From Henricia sp. BOLD:AAB3569 (lineage: Eukaryota > Echinodermata > Asteroidea > Spinulosida > Echinasteridae): a stretch of DNA of 64,000 nt. The notes below the pieces were generated by a model. The model worked only from the letters and a program-made list of their open reading frames with translations. It searched no databases and had not been told where the DNA came from. Position numbers and translations under genes: made by a program. Within the stretch, counting starts at the first letter, position 1, and each line of letters begins with the position of its first letter. Shown one piece after another: positions 24,202-35,908 of the stretch. The stretch spans positions 22,848 through 86,847 of the forward strand of contig JBBELK010001003.1 of the NCBI GenBank assembly GCA_037783545.1, read 5' to 3'.

Positions 24202-24483
24202 TACTCCTGACTCGTGCGCATGCTCAGTCCTTCGGACTGTCGTTGACACGGCTCAGTTTGGGAGGGGATTTTGGTCAAAGTGTGGTTCAAACGTCGGCAA
24301 ATGTTCCGACGAACTTCAAATTTTGCATGCTCCAAAGACTCTATATTGCGCACTTGTCCTAAAAAATTGACAGACTTTCGCCGGGAAATGGAAGAGAAAT
24401 TTCAGAGTTTAGAAAAAAAGGGGGGTTTGGCGCTTCCTGGTTGCTCCCGCAACCTGTGGCTGTCTGTACACACCTCTTTGGTG
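24202..24483 (+). repeat. Shortened monomer, 282 bp
   Basis: It carries the same 16-bp deletion (junction 24299-24302) and GTGGTTCAAAC marker, but lacks the GTCGAC and AAATGTTGC variants and has its own changes (GCTCAGTTTGGGAGGGG). Its A/G tract is A7G6, which makes it 2 bp longer than 280. It starts the region just right of the SINE. Confidence 0.88.
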
Positions 24484-24779
24484 TACTCCTGACTCGTGCG
24501 CATCCTCAGTCCTTCGGACTGTCGTTGACACGGCCCAGTTTGGGACGGGATTTTGGTCAAAGTGTGGTCCAAACGTCGGCAAATTTGGAGGTCGAAAAAT
24601 GTTCCAACGAACTTCAAATTTTGCATGCTCCAAAGACTCTATATTGCGCACTTGTCCTAAAAAATTGACAGACTTTCGCCGGGAAATGGCAGAGAAATTT
24701 CAGAGTTTAGAAAAAAAAGGGGTTGGCGCTTCCTGGATGCTCCCGCAACCTGTGGCTGTCTGTACACACCTCTTTGGTG

Positions 24780-25058
24780 TACTCCTGACTCGTGCGCATG
24801 CTCAGTCCTTCGGACTGTCGTTGACACGGCCCAGTTTGGGACGGGATTTTGGTCAAAGTGTGGTCCAAACGTCGGCAAATTTGGAGGTCGAAAAATGTTC
24901 CGACGAACTTCAAATTTTGCATGCTCCAAAGACTCTATATTGCGCACTTGTCCTAAAAAATTGACAGACTTTCGCCGGGAAATGGCAGAGAAATTTCAGA
25001 GTTTAGAAAAAAAAGGGGTTGGCGCTTCCTGTGGCTGTCTGTACACACCTCTTTGGTG
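24780..25058 (+). repeat. Shortened monomer, 279 bp (17-bp deletion)
   Basis: The 17 bases between two CCTG words are missing, so GCTTCCTG runs directly into TGGCTG (near 25030). The same deletion occurs in the units at 25353 and 26225. Confidence 0.9.
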
Positions 25059-25352
25059 TACTCCTGACTCGTGCGCATGCTCAGTCCTTCGGACTGTCGT
25101 TGACACGGCCCAGTTTGGGACGGGATTTTGGTCAAAGTGTGGTCCAAACGTCGGCAAATTTGGAGGTCGAAAAATGTTCCGACGAACTTCAAATTTTGCA
25201 TGCTCCAAATACTCTATATTGCGCACTTGTCCTAAAAAATTGACAGACTTTCGCCGGGAAATGGCAGAGAAATTTCAGAGTTTAGAAAAAAGGGGTTGGC
25301 GCTTCCTGGATGCTCCCGCAACCTGTGGCTGTCTGTACACACCTCTTTGGTG

Positions 25353-25630
25353 TACTCCTGACTCGTGCGCATGCTCAGTCCTTCGGACTGTCGTTGACAC
25401 GGCCCAGTTTGGGACGGGATTTTGGTCAAAGTGTGGTCCAAACGTCGGCAAATTTGGAGGTCGAAAAATGTTCCGACGAACTTCAAATTTTGCATGCTCC
25501 AAAGACTCTATATTGCGCACTTGTCCTAAAAAATTGACAGATTTTCGCCGGGAAATGGCAGAGAAATTTCAGAGTTTAGAAAAAAAGGGGTTGGCGCTTC
25601 CTGTGGCTGTCTGTACACACCTCTTTGGTG
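25353..25630 (+). repeat. Shortened monomer, 278 bp (17-bp deletion)
   Basis: It has the same CCTG-flanked 17-bp deletion (near 25601) and A7 in the A-tract. It also has ACAGATTTTC in place of ACAGACTTTC. Confidence 0.9.
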
Positions 25631-26224
25631 TACTCCTGACTCGTGCGCATGCTCAGTCCTTCGGACTGTCGTTGACACGGCCCAGTTTGGGACGGGATTT
25701 TGGTCAAAGTGTGGTCCAAACGTCGGCAAATTTGGAGGTCGAAAAATGTTCCGACGAACTTCAAATTTTGCATGCTCCAAAGACTCTATATTGCGCACTT
25801 GTCCTAAAAAATTGACAGACTTTCGCCGGGAAATGGCAGAGAAATTTCAGAGTTTATAAAAAAAGGGGGGTTTGGCGCTTCCTGGTTGCTCCCGCAACCT
25901 GTGGCTGTCTGTACACACCTCTTTGGTGTACTCCTGACTCGTGCGCATCCTCAGTCCTTCGGACTGTCGTTGACACGGCCCAGTTTGGGACGGGATTTTG
26001 GTCAAAGTGTGGTCCAAACGTCGGCAAATTTGGAGGTCGAAAAATGTTCCAACGAACTTCAAATTTTGCATGCTCCAAAGACTCTATATTGCGCACTTGT
26101 CCTAAAAAATTGACAGACTTTCGCCGGGAAATGGCAGAGAAATTTCAGAGTTTAGAAAAAAAAGGGGTTGGCGCTTCCTGGATGCTCCCGCAACCTGTGG
26201 CTGTCTGTACACACCTCTTTGGTG

Positions 26225-26503
26225 TACTCCTGACTCGTGCGCATGCTCAGTCCTTCGGACTGTCGTTGACACGGCCCAGTTTGGGACGGGATTTTGGTCA
26301 AAGTGTGGTCCAAACGTCGGCAAATTTGGAGGTCGAAAAATGTTCAGACGAACTTCAAATTTTGCATGCTCCAAAGACTCTATATTGCGCACTTGTCCTA
26401 AAAAATTGACAGACTTTCGCCGGGAAATGGCAGAGAAATTTCAGAGTTTAGAAAAAAAAGGGGTTGGCGCTTCCTGTGGCTGTCTGTACACACCTCTTTG
26501 GTG
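26225..26503 (+). repeat. Shortened monomer, 279 bp (17-bp deletion)
   Basis: It is a copy of the unit at 24780 at an offset of 1445 bp. It has the same 17-bp deletion and one private change, TTCAGACGAAC in place of TTCCGACGAAC at about 26343. Confidence 0.9.
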
Positions 26504-27288
26504 TACTCCTGACTCGTGCGCATGCTCAGTCCTTCGGACTGTCGTTGACACGGCCCAGTTTGGGACGGGATTTTGGTCAAAGTGTGGTCCAAACGTCGGC
26601 AAATTTGGAGGTCGAAAAATGTTCCGACGAACTTCAAATTTTGCATGCTCCAAAGACTCTATATTGCGCACTTGTCCTAAAAAATTGACAGACTTTCGCC
26701 GGGAAATGGCAGATAAATTTCAGAGTTTAGAAAAAAGGGGTTGGCGCTTCCTGGATGCTCCCGCAACCTGTGGCTGTCTGTACACACCTCTTTGGTGTAC
26801 TCCTGACTCGTGCGCATGCTCAGTCCTTCGGACTGTCGTTGACACGGCCCAGTTTGGGACGGGATTTTGGTCAAAGTGTGGTCCAAACGTCGGCAAATTT
26901 GGAGGTCGAAAAATGTTCCGACGAACTTCAAATTTTGCATGCTCCAAAGACTCTATATTGCGCACTTGTCCTAAAAAATTGACAGATTTTCGCCGGGAAA
27001 TGGCAGAGAAATTTCAGAGTTTAGAAAAAAAGGGGTTGGCGCTTCCTGGTTGCTCCCGCAACCTGTGGCTGTCTGTACACACCTCTTTGGTGTACTCCTG
27101 ACTCGTGCGCATGCTCAGTCCTTCGGACTGTCGTTGACACGGCCCAGTTTGGGACGGGATTTTGGTCAAAGTGTGGTCCAAACGTCGGCAAATTTGGAGG
27201 TCGAAAAATGTTCCGACGAACTTCAAATTTTGCATGCTCCAAAGACTCTATATTGCGCACTTGTCCTAAAAAATTGACAGACTTTCGC

Positions 27289-27536
27289 AGGGGAAATGGC
27301 AGAGAAATGTCAGAGTTCAGAAAAAAAGGGGTTGGCGCTTCCTGGATGCTCCCGCAACCTGTGGCTGTCTGTACACACCCCTTTGGTGTACTCCTGACTC
27401 GTGCGCATGCTCAGTCCTTCGGACTGTCGTTGACACGGCCAAGTTTGGGACGGGATTTTGGTCAAAGTGTGGTCCAAACGTCGGCAAATTTGGAGGTCGA
27501 AAAATGTTCCGACGAACTTTAAATTGTGCATGCTTC
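27289..27536 (+). repeat. Most divergent monomer stretch
   Basis: About nine differences from consensus lie within some 250 bp, including CGCAGGGG, AAATGTCAG, GTTCAG, CACCCCTTT, GGCCAAGTTT, CTTTAAATTGTGC and GCTTCAAAG. Typical units in this domain carry zero to three. It follows directly on the right edge of the 1445-bp duplication. Confidence 0.85.
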
Positions 27537-30500
27537 AAAGACTCTATATTGCGCACTTGTCCTAAAAAATTGACAGACTTTCGCCGGGAAATGGCAGAGA
27601 AATTTCAGAGTTTAGAAAAAAAAGGGGTTGGCGCTTCCTGGATGCTCCCGCAACCTGTGGCTGTCTGTACACACCTCTTTGGTGTACTCCTGACTCGTGC
27701 GCATGCTCAGTCCTTCGGACTGTCGTTGACACGGCCCAGTTTGGGACGGGATTTTGGTCAAAGTGTGGTCCAAACGTCGGAAAATTTGGAGGTCGAAAAA
27801 TGTTCCGACGAACTTCAAATTTTGCATGCTCCAAAGACTCTATATTGCGCACTTGTCCTAAAAAATTGACAGACTTTCGCCGGGAAATGGCAGAGAAATT
27901 TCAGAGTTTAGAAAAAAAGGGGTTGGCGCTTCCTGGATGCTCCCGCAACCTGTGGCTGTCTGTACACACCTCTTTGGTGTACTCCTGACTCGTGCGCATG
28001 CTCAGTCCTTCGGACTGTCGTTGACACGGCCCAGTTTTGGACGGGATTTTGGTCAAAGTGTGGTCCAAACGTCGGCAAATTTGGAAGTCGAAAAATGTTC
28101 CAACGAACTTCAAATTTTGCATGCTCCAAAGACTCTATATTGCGCACTTGTCCTACAAAATTGACAGACTTTCGCCGGGAAATGGCAGATAAATTTCAGA
28201 GTTTAGAAAAAAAAGGGGTTGGCGCTTGCTGGTTGCTCCCGCAACCTGTGGCTGTCTGTACACACCTCTTTGGTGTACTCCTGACTCGTGCGCATGCTCA
28301 GTCCTTCGGACTGTCGTTGACACGGCCCAGTTTGGGACGGGATTTTGGTCAAAGTGTGGTCCAAACGTCGGAAAATTTGGAGGTCGAAAAATGTTCCGAC
28401 GAACTTCAAATTTTGCATGCTCCAAAGACTCTATATTGCGCACTTGTCCTAAAAAATTGACAGACTTTCGCCGGGAAATGGCAGAGAAATTTCAGAGTTT
28501 AGAAAAAAAGGGGTTGGCGCTTCCTGGATGCTCCCGCAACCTGTGGCTGTCTGTACACACCTCTTTGGTGTACTCCTGACTCGTGCGCATGCTCAGTCCT
28601 TCGGACTGTCGTTGACACGGCCCAGTTTTGGACGGGATTTTGGTCAAAGTGTGGTCCAAACGTCGGCAAATTTGGAGGTCGAAAAATGTTCCGACGAACT
28701 TCAAATTTTGCATGCTCCAAAGACTCTATATTGCGCACTTGTCCTAAAAAATTGACAGACTTTCGCCGGGAAATGGCAGAGAAATTTCAGAGTTTAGAAA
28801 AAAAGGGGTTGGCGCTTCCTGGTTGCTCCCGCAACCTGTGGCTGTCTGTACACACCTCTTTGGTGTACTCCTGACTCGTGCGCATGCTCAGTCCTTCGGA
28901 CTGTCGTTGACACGGCCCAGTTTGGGACGGGATTTTGGTCAAAGTGTGGTCCAAACGTCGGCAAATTTGGAGGTCGAAAAATGTTCCGACGAACTTCAAA
29001 TTGTGCATGCTCCAAAGACTCTATATTGCGCACTTGTCCTAAAAAATTGACAGACTTTCGCCCGGAAATGGCAGAGAAATTTCAGAGTTTAGAAAAAAAA
29101 GGGGTTGGCGCTTCCTGGATGCTCCTGCAACCTCTGGCTGTCTGTACACACCTCTTTGGTGTACTCCTGACTCGTGCGCATGCTCAGTCCTTCGGACTGT
29201 CGTTGACACGGCCCAGTTTGGGACGGTATTTTGGTCAAAGTGTGGTCCAAACGTCGGCAAATTTGGAGGTCGAAAAATGTTCCGACGAACTTCAAATTTT
29301 GCATGCTCCAAAGACTCTATATTGCGCACTTGTCCTAAAAAATTGACAGACTTTCGCCGGGAAATGGCAGAGAAATTTCAGAGTTTAGAAAAAAAAGGGG
29401 TTGGCGCTTCCTGGATGCTCCCGCAACCTGTGGCTGTCTGTACACACCTCTTTGGTGTACTCCTGACTCGTGCGCTTGCTCAGTCCTTCGGACTGTCGTT
29501 GACACGGCCCAGTTTGGGACGGGATTTTGGTCAAAGTGTGGTCCAAACGTCGGCAAATTTGGAGGTCGAAAAATGTTCCGACGAACTTCAAATTTTGCAT
29601 GCTCCAAAGACTCTATATTGCGCACTTGTCCTAAAAAATTGACAGACTTTCGCCGGGAAATGGCAGAGAAATTTCAGAGTTTAGAAAAAAAAGGGGGTTT
29701 GGCGCTTCCTGGTTGCTCCCGCAACCTGTGGCTGTCTGTACACACCTCTTTGGTGTACTCCTGACTCGTGCGCATGCTCAGTCCTTCGGACTGTCGTTGA
29801 CACGGCCCAGTTTGGGACGGGATTTTGGTCAAAGTGTGGTCCAAACGTCGGCAAATTTGGAGGTCGAAAAATGTTCCGACGAACTTCAAATTTTGCATGC
29901 TCCAAAGACTCTATATTGCGCACTTGTCCTAAAAAATTGACAGACTTTCGCCGGGAAATGGCAGAGAAATTTCTGAGTTTAGAAAAAAAAGGGGTTGGCG
30001 CTTCCTGGATGCTCCCGCAACCTGTGGCTGTCTGTACACACCTCTTTGGTGTACTCCTGACTCGTGCGCATGCTCAGTCCTTCGGACTGTCGTTGACACG
30101 GCCCAGTTTGGGACGGGATTTTGGTCAAAGTGTGGTCCAAACGTCGGCAAATTTGGAGGTCGAAAAATGTTCCGACGAACTTCAAATTTTGCATGCTCCA
30201 AAGACTCTATATTGCGCACTTGTCCTAAAAAATTGACAGACTTTCGCCGGGAAATGGCAGAGAAATTTTAGAGTTTAGAAAAAAAAGGGGTTGGCGCTTC
30301 CTGGATGCTCCCGCAACCTGTGGCTGTCTGTACACACCTCTTTGGTGTACTCCTGACTCGTGCGCATGCTCAGTCCTTCGGACTGTCGTTGACACGGCCC
30401 AGTTTGGGACGGGATTTTGGTCAAAGTGTGGTCCAAACGTCGGCAAATTTGGAGGTCGAAAAATGTTCAGACGAACTTCAAATTTTGCATGCTCCAAAGA

Positions 30501-33500
30501 CTCTATATTGCGCACTTGTCCTAAAAAATTGACAGACTTTCGCCGGGAAATGGCAGAGAAATTTCAGAGTTTAGAAAAAAAAGGGGTTGGCGCTTCCTGG
30601 TTGCTCCCGCAACCTGTGGCTGTCTGTACACACCTCTTTGGTGTACTCCTGACTCGTGCGCATGCTCAGTCCTTCGGACTGTCGTTGACACGGCCCAGTT
30701 TGGGACGGGATTTTGGTCAAAGTGTGGTCCAAACGTCGGCAAATTTGGAGGTCGAAAAATGGTCCGACGAACTTCAAATTTTGCATGCTCCAAAGACTCT
30801 ATATTGCGCACTTGTCCTAAAAAATTGACAGACTTTCGCCGGGAAATGGCAGAGAAATTTCAGAGTTTAGAAAAAAAAGGGGTTGGCGCTTCCTGGATGC
30901 TCCCGCAACCTGTGGCTGTCTGTACACACCTCTTTGGTGTACTCCTGACTCGTGCGCATGCTCAGTCCTTCGGACTGTCGTTGACACGGCCCAGTTTGGG
31001 ACGGGATTTTGGTCAAAGTGTGGTCCAAACGTCGGCAAATTTGGAGGTCGAAAAATGTTCCGACGAACTTCAAATTTTGCATGCTCCAAAGACTCTATAT
31101 TGCGCACTTGTCCTAAAAAATTGACAGACTTTCGCCGGGAAATGGCAGAGAAATTTCAGAGTTTAGAAAAAAAAGGGGTTGGCGCTTCCTGGATGCTCCC
31201 GCAACCTGTGGCTGTCTGTACACACCTCTTTGGTGTACTCCTGACTCGTGCGCATGCTCAGTCCTTCGGACTGTCGTTGACACGGCCCAGTTTGGGACGG
31301 GATTTTGGTCAAAGTGTGGTCCAAACGTCGGCAAATTTGGAGGTCGAAAAATGTTCCGACGAACTTCAAATTTTGCATGCTCCAAAGACTCTATATTGCG
31401 CACTTGTCCTAAAAAATTGACAGACTTTCGCCGGGAAATGGCAGAGAAATTTCAGAGTTTAGAAAAAAAAGGGGTTGGCGCTTCCTGGTTGCTCCCGGAA
31501 CCTGTGGCTGTCTGTACACACCTCTTTGGTGTACTCCTGACTCGTGCGCATGCTCAGTCCTTCGGACTGTCGTTGACACGGCCCAGTTTGGGACGGGATT
31601 TTGGTCAAAGTGTGGTCCAAACGTCGGCAAATTTGGAGGTCGAAAAATGTTCCGACGAACTTCAAATTTTGCATGCTCCAAAGACTCTATATTGCGCACT
31701 TGTCCTAAAAAATTGACAGACTTTCGCCGGGAAATGGCAGAGAAATTTCAGAGTTTAGAAAAAAAAGGGGTTGGCGCTTCCTGGATGCTCCCGCAACCTG
31801 TGGCTGTCTGTACACACCTCTTTGGTGTACTCCTGACTCGTGCGCATGCTCAGTCCTTCGGACTGTCGTTGACACGGCCCAGTTTGGGACGGGATTTTGG
31901 TCAAAGTGTGGTCCAAACGTCGGCAAATTTGGAGGTCGAAAAATGTTCCGACGAACTTCAAATTTTGCATGCTCCAAAGACTCTATATTGCGCACTTGTC
32001 CTAAAAAATTGACAGACTTTCGCCGGGAAATGGCAGAGAAATTTCAGAGTTTAGAAAAAAAAGGGGTTGGCGCTTCCTGGTTGCTCCCGCAACCTGTGGC
32101 TGTCTGTACACACCTCTTTGGTGTACTCCTGACTCGTGCGCATGCTCAGTCCTTCGGACTGTCGTTGACACGGCCCAGTTTGGGACGGGATTTTGGTCAA
32201 AGTGTGGTCCAAACGTCGGCAAATTTGGAGGTCGAAAAATGTTCCGACGAACTTCAAATTTTGCATGCTCCAAAGACTCTATATTGCGCACTTGTCCTAA
32301 AAAATTGACAGACTTTCGCCGGGAAATGGCAGAGAAATTTCAGAGTTTAGAAAAAAAAAGGGGTTGGCGCTTCCTGGATGCTCCCGCAACCTGTGGCTGT
32401 CTGTACACACCTCTTTGGTGTACTCCTGACTCGTGCGCATGCTCAGTCCTTCGGACTGTCGTTGACACGGCCCAGTTTGGGACGGGATTTTGGTCAAAGT
32501 GTGGTCCAAACGTCGGCAAATTTGGAGGTCGAAAAATGTTCCGACGAACTTCAAATTTTGCATGCTCCAAAGACTCTATATTGCGCACTTGTCCTAAAAA
32601 ATTGACAGACTTTCGCCGGGAAATGGCAGAGAAATTTCAGAGTTTAGAAAAAAAGGGGGTTGGCGCTTCCTGGTTGCTCCCGCAACCTGTGGCTGTCTGT
32701 ACACACCTCTTTGGTGTACTCCTGACTCGTGCGCATGCTCAGTCCTTCGGACTGTCGTTGACACGGCCCAGTTTGGGACGGGATTTTGGTCAAAGTGTGG
32801 TCCAAACGTCGGCAAATTTGGAGGTCGAAAAATGTTCCGACGAACTTCAAATTTTGCATGCTCCAAAGACTCTATATTGCGCACTTGTCCTAAAAAATTG
32901 ACAGACTTTCGCCGGGAAATGGCAGAGAAATTTCAGAGTTTAGAAAAAAAAGGGGTTGGCGCTTCCTGGTTGCTCCCGCAACCTGTGGCTGTCTGTACAC
33001 ACCTCTTTGGTGTACTCCTGACTCGTGCGCATGCTCAGTCCTTCGGACTGTCATTGACACGGCCCAGTTTGGGACGGGATTTTGGTCAAAGTGTGGTCCA
33101 AACGTCGGCAAATTTGGAGGTCGAAAAATGTTCCGACGAACTTCAAATTTTGCATGCTCCAAAGACTCTATATTGCGCACTTGTCCTAAAAAATTGACAG
33201 ACTTTCGCCGGGAAATGGCAGAGAAATTTCAGAGTTTAGAAAAAAAAAGGGGTTGGCGCTTCCTGGATGCTCCCGCAACCTGTGGCTGTCTGTACACACC
33301 TCTTTGGTGTACTCCTGACTCGTGCGCATGCTCAGTCCTTCGGACTGTCGTTGACACGGCCCAGTTTGGGACGGGATTTTGGTCAAAGTGTGGTCCAAAC
33401 GTCGGCAAATTTGGAGGTCGAAAAATGTTCCGACGAACTTCAAATTTTGCATGCTCCAAAGACTCTATATTGCGCACTTGTCCTAAAAAATTGACAGACT

Positions 33501-34788
33501 TTCGCCGGGAAATGGCAGAGAAATTTCAGAGTTTAGAAAAAAAAGGGGGTTGGCGCTTCCTGGTTGCTCCCGCAACCTGTGGCTGTCTGTACACACCTCT
33601 TTGGTGTACTCCTGACTCGTGCGCATGCTCAGTCCTTCGGACTGTCGTTGACACGGCCCAGTTTGGGACGGGATTTTGGTCAAAGTGTGGTCCAAACGTC
33701 GGCAAATTTGGAGGTCGAAAAATGTTCCGACGAACTTCAAATTTTGCATGCTCCAAAGACTCTATATTGCGCACTTGTCCTAAAAAATTGACAGACATTC
33801 GCCGGGAAATGGCAGAGAAATTTCAGAGTTTAGAAAAAAAAGGGGTTGGCGCTTCCTGGATGCTCCCGCAACCTGTGGCTGTCTGTACACACCTCTTTGG
33901 TGTACTCCTGACTCGTGCGCATGCTCAGTCCTTCGGACTGTCGTTGACACGGCCCAGTTTGGGACGGGATTTTGGTCAAAGTGTGGTCCAAACGTCGGCA
34001 AATTTGGAGGTCGAAAAATGTTCCGACGAACTTCAAATTTTGCATGCTCCAAAGACTCTATATTGCGCACTTGTCCTAAAAAATTGACAGACTTTCGCCG
34101 GGAAATGGCAGAGAAATTTCAGAGTTTAGAAAAAAGGGGTTGGCGCTTCCTGGATGCTCCCGCAACCTGTGGCTGTCTGTACACACCTCTTTGGTGTACT
34201 CCTGACTCGTGCGCATGCTCAGTCCTTCGGACTGTCGTTGACACGGCCCAGTTTGGGACGGGATTTTGGTCAAAGTGTGGTCCAAACGTCGGCAAATTTG
34301 GAGGTCGAAAAATGTTCCGACGAACTTCAAATTTTGCATGCTCCAAAGACTCTATATTGCGCACTTGTCCTAAAAAATTGACAGATTTTCGCCGGGAAAT
34401 GGCAGAGAAATTTCAGAGTTTAGAAAAAAAAGGGGTTGGCGCTTCCTGGTTGCTCCCGCAACCTGTGGCTGTCTGTACACACCTCTTTGGTGTACTCCTG
34501 ACTCGTGCGCATGCTCAGTCCTTCGGACTGTCGTTGACACGGCCCAGTTTGGGACGGGATTTTGGTCAAAGTGTGGTCCAAACGTCGGCAAATTTGGAGG
34601 TCGAAAAATGTTCCGACGAACTTCAAATTTTGCATGCTCCAAAGACTCTATATTGCGCACTTGTCCTAAACAATTGACAGACTTTCGCCGGGAAATGGCA
34701 GAGAAATTTCAGAGTTTAGAAAAAAAAGGGGTTGGCGCTTCCTGGATGCTCCCGCAACCTGTGGCTGTCTGTACACACCCCTTTGGTG

Positions 34789-35048
34789 TACTCCTGACTC
34801 GTGCGCATGCTCAGTCCTTCGGACTGTCGTCGACACGGCCCAGTTTGGGACGGGATTTTGGTCAAAGTGTGGTTCAAACGTCGGCAAATGTTGCATGCTC
34901 CAAAGACTCTATATTGCGCACTTGTCCTAAAAAATTGACAGACTTTCGCCGGGAAATGGCAGAGAAATTTCAGAGTTTAGAAAAAAAGGGGTTGGCGCTT
35001 CCTGGATGCTCCCGCAACCTGTGGCTGTCTGTACACACCTCTTTGGTG
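34789..35048 (+). repeat. Twice-shortened monomer, 260 bp
   Basis: It shares GTCGAC, GTGGTTCAAAC and the upstream TAAACAATTG with the units at 9754 and 20093, but has lost a further 19 bp. The extra loss is explained by deletion between the two CAAATGTT words that exist in those relatives: the sequence now reads CGGCAAATGTTGCATGC. It is therefore a derived, second-step deletion. Confidence 0.9.
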
Positions 35049-35638
35049 TACTCCTGACTCGTGCGCATGCTCAGTCCTTCGGACTGTCGTTGACACGGCC
35101 CAGTTTGGGACGGGATTTTGGTCAAAGTGTGGTCCAAACGTCGGCAAATTTGGAGGTCGAAAAATGTTCCGACGAACTTCAAATTTTGCATGCTCCAAAG
35201 ACTCTATATTGCGCACTTGTCCTAAAAAATTGACAGACTTTCGCCGGGAAATGGCAGAGAAATTTCAGAGTTTAGAAAAAAAGGGGTTGGCGCTTCCTGG
35301 TTGCTCCCGCAACCTGTGGCTGTCTGTACACACCTCTTTGGTGTACTCCTGACTCGTGCGCATGCTCAGTCCTTCGGACTGTCGTTGACACGGCCCAGTT
35401 TGGGACGGGATTTTTGTCAAAGTGTGGTCCAAACGTCGGCAAATTTGGAGGTCGAAAAATGTTCCGACGAACTTCAAATTTTGCATGCTCCAAAGACTCT
35501 ATATTGCGCACTTGTCCTAAAAAATTGACAGACTTTCGCCGGGAAATGGCAGAGAAATTTCAGAGTTTAGAAAAAAAGGGGTTGGCGCTTCCTGGATGCT
35601 CCCGCAACCTGTGGCTGTCTGTACACACCTCTTTGGTG

Positions 35639-35908
35639 TACTCCTGACTCGTGCGCATGCTCAGTCCTTCGGACTGTCGTTGACACGGCCCAGTTTGGGA
35701 CGGGATTTTGGTCAAAGTGTGGTCCAAACGTCGGCAAATTTGGAGGTCGAAAAATGTTCCAAAGACTCTATATTGCGCACTTGTCCTAACAAAATTGACA
35801 GACTTTCGCCGGGAAATGGCAGAGAAATTTCAGAGTTTAGAAAAAAAGGGGTTGGCGCTTCCTGGATGCTCCCGCAACCTGTGGCTGTCTGTACACACCT
35901 CTTTGGTG
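35639..35908 (+). repeat. Shortened monomer, 270 bp (26-bp deletion)
   Basis: It has the same 26-bp deletion as the unit at 20964 (junction near 35760) and the same CGCTTGC/CCTTTGG variants downstream, at an offset of 14,675 bp. It differs by A7 in place of A8 and by one extra base at TAACAAAATTG. Confidence 0.9.

Larger units (their letters stand above)
24411..27040 (+). repeat. Duplicated five-monomer block (offset 1445)
   Basis: The first copy runs from 24411 to 25853 and the second from about 25854 to about 27040. Shared markers are G6 followed by TTTGG (24420, 25865), CGCATCCTCAG, TTCCAACGAAC (24602, 26047), the 17-bp-deleted monomer and GACAGATTTTC (25536, 26981). The last deleted monomer of copy 1 (25353) has no deleted partner in copy 2, which marks the right edge near 27.0 kb. 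The SINE is not part of the duplicated block. Confidence 0.88.
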
